The notes beneath the pieces were generated by a model. It did no database searches. It saw only the letters and a list, made by a program, of their open reading frames with translations, and had not been told where the DNA came from. Shown one piece after another: positions 11,701 through 20,926 of a stretch of 64,000 nt of DNA (positions are counted from its first letter, which is position 1; each line of letters begins with the position of its first letter). Origin of the DNA: Pseudomonadota bacterium. GTDB taxonomy: Bacteria; Pseudomonadota; Gammaproteobacteria; JAKAQQ01. A program made the translations under genes and the position numbers. The stretch spans positions 1-64,000 of the forward strand of contig JAJZYM010000004.1 in the NCBI GenBank assembly GCA_021798115.1, given 5' to 3'.

Positions 11701-12648
11701 TCCCCTCCCAAACCCGGGGGGCCGGCAAGACAGGGAGGGCGGTCACCACGCCTCGTGCGCCCCGCACGGCACGCCCTCGGGCATCCGTCTCCCCGCCCGG
11801 GCGTTTTCCCCGCTCTCGACCTCACGAGTCTCTCCACGCGCCTCGGTTCGGCCCATCTGGGGCGCGTCGTCGCCCGTTTCCGTCCCGCCCCTCACGCCTG
11901 GATCCTGAGCCGGCTCCAGGCGCAGGGCCCCGGCTACGCCCTTGAGGCGCACGGGTACTGGGCCCGCCACGCCGGCGGCGATCGCGTACGTTTCCTGTTC
12001 ACGTTGAGCAGTCGCGACGTGCACACCGCGTTTCTGGCCTTCGGTCTGACCCCCCTCATGACGGGACGGTCGGCCGTGGTTCGGGGCGATCTCGGCTGGC
12101 ACGGAGTACCGTGGCGCCCCAATCGGCCGACGGTCTCCGGCGTCGTCTCGCTTGTGGCGCATGGCGGGCGTGTCCTTCCGCTCAATCCCGGTGCCGGCCG
12201 TCTTCTCGGACTTCTCAGCCTGAGCAGTCTTCCCGAGCGGCTGGGTCTCGATTTCAGTGACGTTTTCGATCGCGGGTTGGCGTACAACGTGATCCGCGGC
12301 CGTTTCCGGATCACGAACGGTGTGGCGACGATCCCCGCCCTCGTCCTGCACGGCCCGGCCGTCCGTCTGCGTCTCGAGGGACGCGCGGATCTCGTGGGCG
12401 AGACCTACGACGAGGTCGTGCGCGTGGTTCCACTGGTGAGCGCCACCCTGCCTCTGGCCGGGGCCGTCGTCGGGGGACCCGTCGGGTTCGCGGCGCTTCT
12501 CGTGCTTTCGCGCGTCCTGGCGCTCCCGATGCGCACGCTCCTCGCCACCTATTACCATATCGGTGGGACTTGGACGCACCCGCTCGTGCATCGCATCAGC
12601 GATGGCACGGCTCACCGTCTCGGGTTCCGGACGACCCCCGCGCCCTGA
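8758..12648 (+). CDS. yhdP: YhdP-family AsmA-like envelope protein
   Basis: A 1296-residue protein with one N-terminal membrane helix (~12-38) and a very long beta-rich periplasmic body, the architecture of YhdP (1266 residues in E. coli). YhdP, TamB and YdbH are AsmA-like proteins believed to form hydrophobic bridges that move phospholipids from inner to outer membrane. The C-terminal ~200 residues carry the conserved AsmA/DUF3971-type end (RGLAYNVIRGRFRITNG, LEGRADLVGETYDEVVRVVPLVSATLPLAG). The GTG start overlaps the tadA stop. The order yhdP then nitrilase amidase is common in Gammaproteobacteria, where tldD often follows; tldD is absent here. Confidence 0.88.
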   Translation: MRRLRLAHILGGLAAVLAALVLTAAVGVGLFRFAASAVPHARGKIEAWAERRLALRLRLRTIDLVWRRLHPEFVLRGVHLVGPKGSTSVAVRRLAFGISWSGLLSGRLRPSWMGLDGLSLPLVQDADGHWRLPRGLAPLLAATSQRPVHPFEGGIRLRDARFLLHSPAFGPSPLLVHVVRFRLRSGDDRARLRLEALVPDWGRARLLLDYDARGPRPWKPWRKGTHWRVSWRLEGLNAGVFLLALHPAWKALDPHGLLRGRGDLDGRGLVFDGRANLALARFRWRERRGVVASFGLRLRAGVRSAEGRTAVALSVLGMRSPHGKTPAPLALRLLLHPTAVGTDVRARIARLSLSSFRLPLAAARSFAGRAPAWLGLLLSARPRGRFLGTHVVARWRGGRPVAWALHGKLLGFRSRSVGLVPGLRLPPVRLALGNVGGGIAVEAGAIGLRDRRWGGPERIVTTSGFVVDYRRSTSGLSLTLPALGARSPAGPFRLRTALRFPASGHARIRLALAAQSLSLTKIRTALPSSLWSAGFTQWLGRAFPDGGVLRGLTIRWHGALVALPCIAAKGCPVVQAEARLPRFIFAPGWPALEHARIRLSYREGRFAAVLHRGTFAGWRPGGARVVVGPNARRLGLRLVFSGPLAPAWRALGQTPLASGGGLVHRLEVTAGGVHGRLAILVPFARPRRTTVRGDLALRGVDLGLGSKLSSLTTLTGRLVFVPGGVITPALDGRWLGVPFHLGASLARGVETLHAAGGLPAPAVVAALSGGPAPSWIAGQARWSLAAALTPGGDDRFVWRSSLKGVRIGLHAPLGKAGSARRPLVLIARTDPRKVRLRLRYGRLGRGSFRASSARGPWNGAVVFGGGRPVLPAAGVAVEGRLAELDLRDLVRLLSLGRRRRPKAAPPGAVFRLRALEIGRVVGYGQDFGPLSLRGSASPDRVHLALASASVAGTLRYRRSERDPRGLVRLYLTRLDLARPHHSPPKPGGPARQGGRSPRLVRPARHALGHPSPRPGVFPALDLTSLSTRLGSAHLGRVVARFRPAPHAWILSRLQAQGPGYALEAHGYWARHAGGDRVRFLFTLSSRDVHTAFLAFGLTPLMTGRSAVVRGDLGWHGVPWRPNRPTVSGVVSLVAHGGRVLPLNPGAGRLLGLLSLSSLPERLGLDFSDVFDRGLAYNVIRGRFRITNGVATIPALVLHGPAVRLRLEGRADLVGETYDEVVRVVPLVSATLPLAGAVVGGPVGFAALLVLSRVLALPMRTLLATYYHIGGTWTHPLVHRISDGTAHRLGFRTTPAP

Positions 12649-12655
12649 GGATTCC

Positions 12656-13027
12656 GTGTTCACCTGGTTTCGCTCCCTCCGCTTTGCGTCCGCCGGCGTT
12701 CTCCTCTTCCTGGTGCTTGGGGTCCCGTGCGCCCGCGCCCGCCTGCTCCGTGCCGGCCGGATCGTTCGTGCCCCCGGCGTCCTCGTTTGGGGCCCGCGAC
12801 GTCTCCTTGAACAGCCGGTGCTGCGCCGGATTGTCGGGGTCTGGTTGGCGCATCCGGGCTCGCGCCTCGTCCTCGAACCCCCGGCCGGTGTCTACGGCCG
12901 CGTGTGGGCCGCGGACCTTCGTTCCTGGCTCGTGGCCTTCGGGATTCCGGCCGAACGCATCAGCGTCCGACCCGGGCTCAGGCGGGGGGCCGCGCTCGGG
13001 ATCGAAGTCCGAGGATCCGGGCCGTGA
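12656..13027 (+). CDS. Small secreted protein of unknown function
   Basis: 123 residues with a clear signal peptide (SAGVLLFLVLGVPCARA). The mature part contains a region (WLAHPGSRLVLEPPAG ... LRSWLVAFGIPAERISVRPG) that resembles the peptidoglycan-binding OmpA-type fold in spacing and in the GIP-A-RI-V-PG pattern, but the full OmpA signature is not present. The GTG start at 12656 is 7 nt after the yhdP stop, and the stop overlaps the next gene as GTGA. It is therefore an operon member between yhdP and the nitrilase. A distant OmpA-like or BON-like periplasmic protein is the best guess. Confidence 0.6.
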   Translation: MFTWFRSLRFASAGVLLFLVLGVPCARARLLRAGRIVRAPGVLVWGPRRLLEQPVLRRIVGVWLAHPGSRLVLEPPAGVYGRVWAADLRSWLVAFGIPAERISVRPGLRRGAALGIEVRGSGP

Positions 13028-13857
13028 CACCCGTCGGGCGGCCACGTGTGGCCGCCGTCCAGATGACCAGCGGACCGGCGGTCGAGGAGAATCTCCAGGT
13101 CGCCTCTGATCTCGTCGCGCGGGCGGCCGAAGCCGGCGCCCGTCTCGTGGTGTTGCCGGAGAATTTCGCGCTCATGACCCCGGACGAGGAGACCCGACGC
13201 CGGCTCGCCGAAGACGAAGGCGGGGGTCCGATCCAGGAAGCGGCCTCGCTCTGGGCCCGCCGCCACCGTCTGTGGCTTGTGGCCGGAACGATTCCGCTGC
13301 GCACGCCCGACGACCCGCGCCCGCAATCGGTGGCGGTGGTCTACGGACCCGACGGAACGGCACGCGGACGCTACGCCAAGATCCATCTCTTTGATGTCGA
13401 TCTCGCGGAGGAGAGCCACCACGAGTCCCGTTCGATCGCGCCGGGGGAGCGGCCGCTCGTCGTCGCGACGGACCTCGGCCGCCTCGGCGTCGCCGTCTGC
13501 TACGATCTCCGTTTCCCGGAGCTCTTCCGCCTGGCGGCGGGCGTCGAACTCTTTGCGCTCCCGGCCGCGTTCACGGTCCCCACGGGTGAGGCGCATTGGG
13601 AGATCCTGGTGCGCGCCCGCGCGATCGAGAACCAGTGCCTTTTCATCGCCGCGGCCCAGGTGGGGCTTCATCCCCACGGACGGCGGACCTGGGGCCACAG
13701 CCTGATCGTGGATGCTTGGGGGCGGATCCTCGCGGAGCGTCCCGAGGGGGCCGGGACGCTCGTGGTCGAGGTGGATCCGGAGAGCCAGGAGGAGGTCCGC
13801 CGAAGGCTCCCGGCCCTTGCCCACCGTCGCCTGCGCGTCTTGCCGCCGGGCGGGTGA
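13024..13857 (+). CDS. Nitrilase-family carbon-nitrogen hydrolase (deaminated glutathione amidase type)
   Basis: 277 residues with the catalytic triad of the nitrilase superfamily: Glu46 (LPENFAL), Lys119 (RYAKIHLFD) and Cys159 (GVAVCYDLRFPELFR). The CYDLRFPEL motif and the RAIENQCLFIAAAQ segment are typical of Nit1/YbeM-like enzymes, which hydrolyse deaminated glutathione as a metabolite-repair step, or of omega-amidases. The GTG start overlaps the preceding gene by GTGA. Substrate assignment within the family is an inference. Confidence 0.85.
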   Translation: MTPVGRPRVAAVQMTSGPAVEENLQVASDLVARAAEAGARLVVLPENFALMTPDEETRRRLAEDEGGGPIQEAASLWARRHRLWLVAGTIPLRTPDDPRPQSVAVVYGPDGTARGRYAKIHLFDVDLAEESHHESRSIAPGERPLVVATDLGRLGVAVCYDLRFPELFRLAAGVELFALPAAFTVPTGEAHWEILVRARAIENQCLFIAAAQVGLHPHGRRTWGHSLIVDAWGRILAERPEGAGTLVVEVDPESQEEVRRRLPALAHRRLRVLPPGG

Positions 13858-13866
13858 GGGAAGGAC

Positions 13867-13883
13867 GCCCGCGTTTCGCGGGC
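13867..13883. terminator. Hairpin between convergent amidase and gdhB genes
   Basis: GCCCGCG-TTT-CGCGGGC, a perfect 7-bp stem in the 40-bp convergent gap. There is no T-run on either side. It could act in both directions. Confidence 0.4.
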
Positions 13884-13897
13884 TCGCGCGCGGCCGG

Positions 13898-16800
13898 CTA
13901 GACGATCTTGTGCAGTTCTTGGACCGCGACCGAGAGCGTGGCGTAGTCGACGACGGGGGCCGCTTTCATCTCGATCACGACGCGGGCGAAATGCTCGAGT
14001 CGGCTTTTCCGTTCCTGGGACCAACGGGCGAAGGCGTCCTCGGGATCGGAGATCCGGGTGGCGAGGAGGGCGTCCGCCAGACGGCGCTGGTGACGGTAGA
14101 GTTCTTCCCTGAGCCCGATGCGGGCGGTGGCCTGCCAGTGGCCGGCCACCGCGAGGGTCTCGATCTTTTCGCGGATCCAGTCGAGTTCAAGGCGACGCTC
14201 GACCAGGAAATGCCGGCGGGCGACGTCTTCCCAGGAGACGCGGCGGGTGTGGGCAAGGGCGAGAATGTCGAGGGCCCGATACCAGTAAGTCAAACCGGCG
14301 AGCTGCTGCGCCGCCTCGGCCGGGAACCCCTGGGAGGCGAGCTGCGCGGCGCGTTCCTCGAAGTGCGCGCGCCTCTCGTCGGTGAGGAAGGCGACGACCC
14401 CCCTGCGGTAGCCGGCGAACGAGCTGCCGTAACGCTCGAGGAGGGAGCCCACGTCGAGCTCCGTGCGGTGCGTGTGAAGGAACCAGCGCGTCATGTGGCG
14501 GACGATGCTGGCGTTGGTGTGCAGCGTCTCGAGCGCGGTGGCGAGAGGGATCGACGAGACACGCGCCCGCAGCATCTCGCGTAGCGTGTCGCTCTCGGTG
14601 AGAGCGGAGGCGGTGGCGAACGCCCGCGTGAGCTCGCCGGGTGTGGCTCCCGTGTCTTCGCCGAGACGCACGGCGAAGGTGGGGCCCATGAGGTTGAGCA
14701 TCCGGTTGGTCAGGGCGGTCGCCACGATCTCGCGGGCGAGACGGTGGCGGGGCATGTCCTCGGCGTAACGCCGACGGAGAAGACCGGGGAAGTACAGCAC
14801 GAGCTCGCGTGCGAGATAGGGATCGTCGACCGCGTCGGAATCAAGAAGCTCGTGGACGAGGGCGATCTTGCTGTAGGAGAGGAGGACGGCGAGCTCGGGG
14901 CGTGTGAAACCCTTGCCCTGGGCCCGCCGAGCGGCGAGCTCGTCGCCGCTCGGAAGACCTTCCAGCTGGCGTGTGAGGAGCCCGCGCCTCTCGAGATGGC
15001 GCATGAGGAAGACGTGCTCGTCGAACCGTCCCAACGCGTAGGCGTTGGCGAGCGCGAGGGCGAGCGCTTGCTCGAAGTTGTCGCGCAAAACGAGATCGGC
15101 GACCTCGTCGGTCATCGCGGCGAGAAGGGCGGCCCGTTTGCCGGCCCCGATCCGTCGTCCGTTGACGGCGCTCAGGAGGATCTTGATGTTGACCTCGTGG
15201 TCCGAGGTGTCGACCCCGGCGGAGTTGTCAATGAAATCCGTGTAGAGCCGCCCGCCGTGGAGGGCGTACTCGACGCGTCCGCGCTGCGTGAGCCCGAGGT
15301 TGCCTCCTTCGGCGACCACCCGGGCGCGCAGCTCGGCGCCGTTGATGCGCACGGCGTCGTTGCTGCGGTCGCCCACGTCGAGGTGGCTCTCGCCGCTCGC
15401 CTTGACGTAGGTGCCGATCCCGCCGTTCCAGAAGAGGTCGACCGGAGCCTTGAGAATGGCGCGGATGACCTCGACCGGCGGGAGCGGAGCGGCCGGCCCC
15501 TCGAGTCCGAGGACCGCCCGCGCCTCCGGGCTCAGACGAATCTGCTTGGCGTCCCGGGGGTACACGCCGCCTCCTTTCGACAGCAGAGCCGTGTCGTAGT
15601 CGTTCCAGCCCGAGCGCGGAAGCTCGAAGAGCCGCTGCCGTTCCTTGTAACTCGTCTCGGGATCGGGGTCGGGATCGAGGAAGATGTGCTGGTGGTTGAA
15701 GGCGGCGATGAGACGCATCCGGCGCGAGAGGAGCATGCCGTTGCCGAAGACGTCGCCCGACATGTCGCCGATGCCTGCCGCTGTAAAGGTGTCACGCTCG
15801 GGATCGAGGCCAAGATCGTGGAAGTGGATGCGGACCGACTCCCAGGCGCCGCGGGCGGTGATGCCCATCTTTTTGTGGTCGTAGCCCACCGAGCCGCCGG
15901 AGGCGAAGGCGTCGCCGAGCCAGAATCCGAACTCGTCGCTGAGTGCGTTCGCGATATCGGAAAAACTCGCCGTCCCCTTGTCTGCCGCGACGACGAGATA
16001 GGGGTCGTCGGCGTCGTGGCGGACGGTGCGCTCGGGGTGAACGATGTGTCCCTCGACGACGTTGTCGGTGAGCGTGAGCAGTCCGCGGATGAAGGTGCGG
16101 TAGGCGGCGATGCCACGGGCGAGGACGGTCTCCCGATCGAGCCCGGGCGTGAGGTTTTTCACGTAAAACCCGCCTTTGGCGCCGGTGGGGACGATCACGG
16201 TGTTTTTGACCACCTGGGCTTTCATGAGCCCGAGGACCTCGGTGCGGAAATCCTCGCGCCGATCGGACCAGCGGATGCCGCCGCGGGCGATTCGCCCGGC
16301 GCGCAGATGCACGCCTTCGACGTGCGGCGCGTAGACGAAGATCTCGAACATCGGCCTCGGGAGCGGGAGGTCCGGAAGACGCGCGGGGTCGAGTTTGTAG
16401 CTGAGAAAGTTGTGTTCGGCGAACGAGGTTTGGTAGTAGTTGGTGCGGAGCGTGGCGGCGACGACGGCGGCGAACGCGCGCAGCACGCGGTCCTCGTCGC
16501 TCGAGACCACCGCTTCGAGGCCGCGCTCGATCTCGGCGCTCAGGCGTTCGGCCTCGGTGGTGCGCGCCGGGGCGTCCCGTTCGGGATCGAAGCGCGCTTC
16601 GAACAGTGTCACGAGGAGACGGGCGAGTTCGGTGTGGGCGGTGAGGACACGCTCCATCGTGGCCGGCGTGAAGGCGACGCCGGTTTGCACCAGGTAGCGG
16701 GCGATGCTGCGCAAGAGCACCGTTTGGCGCCAGTCGAGTCCGGCGTGGACGATCAGGCGGTTGAACCCGTCGTTTTCGGCCCGCCCCTCCCAGACCGCCG

Positions 16801-18682
16801 TGAAGGCCTCTTCGAGCGTCTCGAGCCGCGCGAGCGGGTCGGGTCCGCCGGGAGGGTCGGGGACGATCTCGAAGTCGTGGATCCAGATCCGCGACCCGTC
16901 GGCGACCGGGATCTCGTAGGGATGCTCGGCGAGGACGCGGAAGCCGAGATTCTCGAGAAGCGGAAGTGTATCGCTGATGGCGAGGGCGCTGTCGCGGTGG
17001 AAGAGCTTGAAGCGCAGGGCCGGCGGCGCCGCGTGCTTCGGACGGTAAATCCCGAGCGCGGTCGGCCGCTCGGGTTCGAGAGTCTCCATCTTGGCGATGT
17101 CGAAGAGAGCGGCGCGGGGCTTGATGTCGTCCTGGTAGACGGCCGGAATGCGGGCGGCGTAGCGGGCGAAGAGATCGTCGCCCCGCCGCTCACCGTGCGT
17201 CTCGCGCAGGAGCGCGCGGACCTCGTCGCTCCAGTTGCGCGCCGCCTCCTGGACGGCCCGCTCGAGCGCCGCCTGGCGTTCGCGTTTCGGCGGGGGGCCC
17301 GCGAGACGGAACATCAGATGGAGGCGGGCGTGGTTCGAGCCGGAGAGCCAGACTTCGGAGCCGACCTCTTCCCCGTTGAGCCCTTCCTGGAGTTCGTGCC
17401 CGATGCGTTCGCGAACCCGGGCGGTGTAGCGTTCCCGGGGCAGGTAGACGAGAGCGCTCAGATAGCGGCCGAACACGTCGCGGCGAAGAAAAAGACGTGT
17501 CGTGTCCCGTTCCTGGATGGTGAGGACGGAACGCGCGAGACGGTAGAGTTCGCTCGAGGTGGCCTGGAGAAGCTCGGCCAGCGGGAGCGTGTCGAGGATC
17601 TCGCGCAAACGACGTCCGGCGTGGCTCTCGGGAGCGAAGCCCGAGCGCTGGAGGACGTTGCGGATCTTGAGCCGCGCGCCCGGGATCTCGGAGGGGTGGC
17701 TGCGCAGCGCCGCGGTCGTGAAGAGTCCGAGGAAACGGTCTTCGCCGACGACCCGGCCCCGATCGTCAAAACGGCGGAAGCCGATGTAATCGAGGATGGC
17801 GTGGCGGTGGACGGTCGCGAAGGCGTTGGCTTTGGTCACGACGACCGTTTGGCGCAGACGCGCCCTTCGGGCCACGTCCGGGGAGAGACGGCGGCGGCCC
17901 TCGCCCCGGTCGCGGCGGAGAATCCCGAGGCCGCTTTCGGCCTGGCGGACGAGCCAGGTGCCGTCGCGTTCGGTCCGCAGATCGTAGCGGCGATAGCCGT
18001 GCAGAGCAAACGCCCCCTCGCCGAGCCAGTCGAGAAAATCCAGCGTCTCGTGAAGATCCTCCTCCGGGACCGGGGGCGGTCGGCGGACCAATTCCTCCCG
18101 GAGGGCCTCGAGGCGGGCGCGCATCGCTTCGGCGTCCTCATGGACGAGGCGCGTGTCCTCGAGGTTGCGGCGGAGATCTTGCTCGAGGAGCGCGATCCTT
18201 TCCGGATCGGTCACGGGATCGGTTTCGAGGAGAATCCACGACTCGAGCGGCGCCTCGCCGTCCGCGGTCTCGAGGCCGCGGAACCGGCCCGCGGCGTCAC
18301 GTCGCACGCGCAGGACCGGGTGCACGGTCAGATGCACCGAGAGTCGGTGTGCGCGGACGGTGAGCGTGAGCGTGTCGACGAGATGAGGCATGTCGTCGTT
18401 GATGGCTTCGACGAAGGTCCGCGTGCCGCCCGCCCCGCCGGTGGCCGCGGTCACCCGAAGCAGAAGCTCGCCCGCGCGGCGCTGGGCTCCGAGGCCGTAG
18501 TGCCGGAGGGCCGCCTCGACGAGCGCGCGCGGGCTTCGGGTCTCATGATCCTCGTCGGTGAGCCCGGCGTAGTAAGCGGACAGAAATTCGTCGAATCCGC
18601 CCGGCAGATCGGAGCCGTGGTCGCGGTGGGCGGCGCGCAGGAGGCGGCGGATCCGGAAGGCGGGGGATGCGGTGTCGGTCAT
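13898..18682 (-). CDS. gdhB: NAD-specific glutamate dehydrogenase, large (180-kDa class)
   Basis: Catalyses NAD-dependent oxidative deamination of glutamate to 2-oxoglutarate. The 1594 residues match the large bacterial NAD-GDH class (~1600). The order is a long N-terminal regulatory region with ACT-like parts (1-~700), a catalytic domain (~700-1150) and a long helical C-terminal domain. The catalytic region contains GGIRWSDRREDFRTEVLGL and KAQVVKNTVIVPTGAKGGF near residues 800-840, the substrate-binding lysine motif of this class. It begins 30 bp after pdhC on the same strand, so it is probably the fourth gene of the pdhABC operon, tying pyruvate oxidation to glutamate use. The ATG start fits the family N-terminus. 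Confidence 0.95.
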   Translation of the reverse strand: MTDTASPAFRIRRLLRAAHRDHGSDLPGGFDEFLSAYYAGLTDEDHETRSPRALVEAALRHYGLGAQRRAGELLLRVTAATGGAGGTRTFVEAINDDMPHLVDTLTLTVRAHRLSVHLTVHPVLRVRRDAAGRFRGLETADGEAPLESWILLETDPVTDPERIALLEQDLRRNLEDTRLVHEDAEAMRARLEALREELVRRPPPVPEEDLHETLDFLDWLGEGAFALHGYRRYDLRTERDGTWLVRQAESGLGILRRDRGEGRRRLSPDVARRARLRQTVVVTKANAFATVHRHAILDYIGFRRFDDRGRVVGEDRFLGLFTTAALRSHPSEIPGARLKIRNVLQRSGFAPESHAGRRLREILDTLPLAELLQATSSELYRLARSVLTIQERDTTRLFLRRDVFGRYLSALVYLPRERYTARVRERIGHELQEGLNGEEVGSEVWLSGSNHARLHLMFRLAGPPPKRERQAALERAVQEAARNWSDEVRALLRETHGERRGDDLFARYAARIPAVYQDDIKPRAALFDIAKMETLEPERPTALGIYRPKHAAPPALRFKLFHRDSALAISDTLPLLENLGFRVLAEHPYEIPVADGSRIWIHDFEIVPDPPGGPDPLARLETLEEAFTAVWEGRAENDGFNRLIVHAGLDWRQTVLLRSIARYLVQTGVAFTPATMERVLTAHTELARLLVTLFEARFDPERDAPARTTEAERLSAEIERGLEAVVSSDEDRVLRAFAAVVAATLRTNYYQTSFAEHNFLSYKLDPARLPDLPLPRPMFEIFVYAPHVEGVHLRAGRIARGGIRWSDRREDFRTEVLGLMKAQVVKNTVIVPTGAKGGFYVKNLTPGLDRETVLARGIAAYRTFIRGLLTLTDNVVEGHIVHPERTVRHDADDPYLVVAADKGTASFSDIANALSDEFGFWLGDAFASGGSVGYDHKKMGITARGAWESVRIHFHDLGLDPERDTFTAAGIGDMSGDVFGNGMLLSRRMRLIAAFNHQHIFLDPDPDPETSYKERQRLFELPRSGWNDYDTALLSKGGGVYPRDAKQIRLSPEARAVLGLEGPAAPLPPVEVIRAILKAPVDLFWNGGIGTYVKASGESHLDVGDRSNDAVRINGAELRARVVAEGGNLGLTQRGRVEYALHGGRLYTDFIDNSAGVDTSDHEVNIKILLSAVNGRRIGAGKRAALLAAMTDEVADLVLRDNFEQALALALANAYALGRFDEHVFLMRHLERRGLLTRQLEGLPSGDELAARRAQGKGFTRPELAVLLSYSKIALVHELLDSDAVDDPYLARELVLYFPGLLRRRYAEDMPRHRLAREIVATALTNRMLNLMGPTFAVRLGEDTGATPGELTRAFATASALTESDTLREMLRARVSSIPLATALETLHTNASIVRHMTRWFLHTHRTELDVGSLLERYGSSFAGYRRGVVAFLTDERRAHFEERAAQLASQGFPAEAAQQLAGLTYWYRALDILALAHTRRVSWEDVARRHFLVERRLELDWIREKIETLAVAGHWQATARIGLREELYRHQRRLADALLATRISDPEDAFARWSQERKSRLEHFARVVIEMKAAPVVDYATLSVAVQELHKIV

Positions 18683-18712
18683 GGAGGTCCTCGGGGCCGC
18701 GCGCGGCGGCGG

Positions 18713-19945
18713 TCAGTCGCGGCGCTCGAGATCCCGGATCATGGCCGCAAGGAAGCGACAGGCGTCACCGCCGGTGACGGCGCGGTGATCGAAGGTGAGC
18801 GAGAGCGGCAGACGGCGGTGGCAGGCGATTCCGCCGAGCACCGCCACGACATCGTGGCAGAGCCGACCGGTGCCCACGATGGCCACCGTGGGCGGCACCA
18901 CCACGGGTGTGGCGTAACGGCCGGCCATCATCCCGAAGTTGGAGAGCGTGAGCGTCGCTCCGCGCATGTCCTCCGGGCCGATCCGGCGTTCGCGCGTGCG
19001 GACCTTGATGTCGTCGAGGCGGGCGCGGAGGGCGCGGCGGTCGAGGCCGCCCGCGTTACGGATGACGGGCACGATGAGCCCGTCGGGGGTGTCGACGGCG
19101 AGCCCGAGGTCGAGCCGGTCGTGGACGGTGAGTTCGAGTTTTTCCCCATCGTACCAGGCGTTCAGGACGGGGACCTCGCGCGCGGCGAGGGCGAGGGCGC
19201 GGATCACACGCGCGGTGATGTCTTCGTCCTTGGCCCAGGCCTCGATGTCGGCGTCGTCGAAGAGGGTCGTGGCCGCAATCGCGTCGCGGGCGAGGGCCAT
19301 CGTCTGGGCCATGGCGCGGCGGGGACCGCGCACGACGTGCGCCCCGGCCGCACCGGCAGGGGCGAGCGGTGCGGGCGAAGGCGACGCCGGCGCCCGCTCG
19401 AGGTCGCGCAGCGTGACCGCGCCGCGCGGGCCGCTTCCGGCGACGCCCGAGAGATCGATGCCGCGCTCGCGGGCGAGGCGGCGGACACGCGGAAGGGCCT
19501 TGACGGGTCCGTGCGGAGCACGGACCGGGGCGGGCGGTGGGGGGGAGGGGGGCGGCGCCACGGTGGGGCGGGGCGGGGCGCCGCGACGGCGCACGATCAT
19601 CGTCTCTTCGAGTTCCCGGCCGGCTGCGGGCATGCGGCCCACGACGGTGCCGCTGTCGCCCTCGCTTGCCGCGGCAGGCGGAGGGCTTGGGGCGGCCGAC
19701 GCGCCGGCTTCCTCGATGTCGACGAGAGGCGCGTGGGTCTTCAGGATCGTGCCGGCGGCGGCATGAATTTTCGTGATCTTGCCGGCCCAGGGTGCCGGGA
19801 CGTCCACGACGGCCTTCGCGGTTTCCACCGAGGCGAGCGGTTGATCGGTGCGGACGAGATCCCCTTCTTTCACGTGCCAGTCGACGATTTCCGCTTCCTG
19901 GAGTCCTTCGCCGAGATCGGGCAGGAGAAACGTGCGGACGGCCAC
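18713..19945 (-). CDS. pdhC: 2-oxo acid dehydrogenase E2 component (dihydrolipoyl acyltransferase)
   Basis: 410 residues in the classical E2 order. A single lipoyl domain (1-78) has the lipoylated Lys44 in VETAKAVVDVP. Two Pro/Ala-rich linkers flank a peripheral subunit-binding domain (~140-180, PRVRRLARERGIDLSGVAGSGPRG read in two parts). The catalytic domain ends with FDHRAVTGGDACRFL, active-site His near 387. It transfers the acyl group to CoA. It lies 3 bp after pdhB. Pyruvate is the likely substrate given the PdhA-like E1 alpha, but branched-chain 2-oxo acids cannot be excluded. Confidence 0.9.
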   Translation of the reverse strand: MAVRTFLLPDLGEGLQEAEIVDWHVKEGDLVRTDQPLASVETAKAVVDVPAPWAGKITKIHAAAGTILKTHAPLVDIEEAGASAAPSPPPAAASEGDSGTVVGRMPAAGRELEETMIVRRRGAPPRPTVAPPPSPPPPAPVRAPHGPVKALPRVRRLARERGIDLSGVAGSGPRGAVTLRDLERAPASPSPAPLAPAGAAGAHVVRGPRRAMAQTMALARDAIAATTLFDDADIEAWAKDEDITARVIRALALAAREVPVLNAWYDGEKLELTVHDRLDLGLAVDTPDGLIVPVIRNAGGLDRRALRARLDDIKVRTRERRIGPEDMRGATLTLSNFGMMAGRYATPVVVPPTVAIVGTGRLCHDVVAVLGGIACHRRLPLSLTFDHRAVTGGDACRFLAAMIRDLERRD

Positions 19946-19948
19946 GGC

Positions 19949-20926
19949 TCAGCCCTCGAGGACCCGGCGCGCGGCCGCGACGATACGGTTGACACTGGGC
20001 ATGAATTCGTGCTCGAGCTTGAAGAGGGGCGTGACGACGTCGTAGCCCGTGACGCGGACCGGGGGGGCGGCGAGATCGTAGCCGGCGCGCTCGGCGACCT
20101 CGGCGAGGATTTCCCCGCCGAGACCCGCGGTGCGGGGCGCCTCGTGCACGACGACGAGCCGTCCCGTCCGGGCCACGGATTCGAGGATCGTCTCGTAATC
20201 GATCGGACTCAGGGTCGCGAGGTCGATCACCTCGGCCTCGACGCCCGTTTCGGCCAGGACGTGCGCGGCCTCGAGCGTCTCGTGGATCATCGCGCCCCAG
20301 GACACCAGCGTGATGTCGCGGCCCTCGCGCAGGACGAAACAGGTGTCGAGCGGAAGGGCCTCACCGTCGTCTTCCACCTCCTGCTTGTGCAGCCGGTAAA
20401 GACGGGTGGGTTCGAAGAAGACGACCGGATCGGGATCACGGATCGCGGCCAGGAGCAGTCCGTAGGCCCGACGCGGGGAGGAGGGGGTGACGACGCGCAC
20501 CCCGGGCATGTGGGCGAAGAGGGCCTCGTTGCTCTCGGAGTGGTGCTCGGGGGCATGGATGCCGGCCCCGGAGGGTGTGCGCAGCACCATGGGGACACTG
20601 AGCCGGCCGCGGGTGCGCGTACGCAGGCGTCCGGCGTGGTTGATCATCTGGTCGACGGTGGGATAGATGAATCCCGAGAACTGGATCTCGGCGACGGGTT
20701 TGAGCCCCATGGCCGCCATGCCGATCGCCAGGCCCGCGATCATCGACTCGGCCAGGGGGGTGTCGAGCACCCGCCCCTCCCCGAAGCGCTCCTGGAGTCC
20801 GACCGTGGCGCGAAAGACTCCCCCGTTCGGCCCGATGTCCTCACCCAGGAGAACGACGGCCGGATCGTGGGCGAGTTCGTGGGCGAGGGCAAGATTGATC
20901 GCTTCGACGAGGGTGATCTTAGCCAT
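19949..20926 (-). CDS. pdhB: 2-oxo acid (pyruvate) dehydrogenase E1 beta subunit
   Basis: 325-residue E1 beta of the alpha2beta2 type. The N-terminus TLVEAINLALAHELAHDP and the segments LLGEDIG, DTPLAESMIAGLAIGMA and EIQFSGFIYPTVDQMINHAG are typical, with the catalytic His within the APEHHSES segment. The C-terminal transketolase domain (VIDLATLSPIDYETI, VVVHEAPRTAGLGGEI) is complete. The ATG start overlaps the end of pdhA by 8 nt and pdhC follows after 3 nt. Confidence 0.93.
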   Translation of the reverse strand: MAKITLVEAINLALAHELAHDPAVVLLGEDIGPNGGVFRATVGLQERFGEGRVLDTPLAESMIAGLAIGMAAMGLKPVAEIQFSGFIYPTVDQMINHAGRLRTRTRGRLSVPMVLRTPSGAGIHAPEHHSESNEALFAHMPGVRVVTPSSPRRAYGLLLAAIRDPDPVVFFEPTRLYRLHKQEVEDDGEALPLDTCFVLREGRDITLVSWGAMIHETLEAAHVLAETGVEAEVIDLATLSPIDYETILESVARTGRLVVVHEAPRTAGLGGEILAEVAERAGYDLAAPPVRVTGYDVVTPLFKLEHEFMPSVNRIVAAARRVLEG

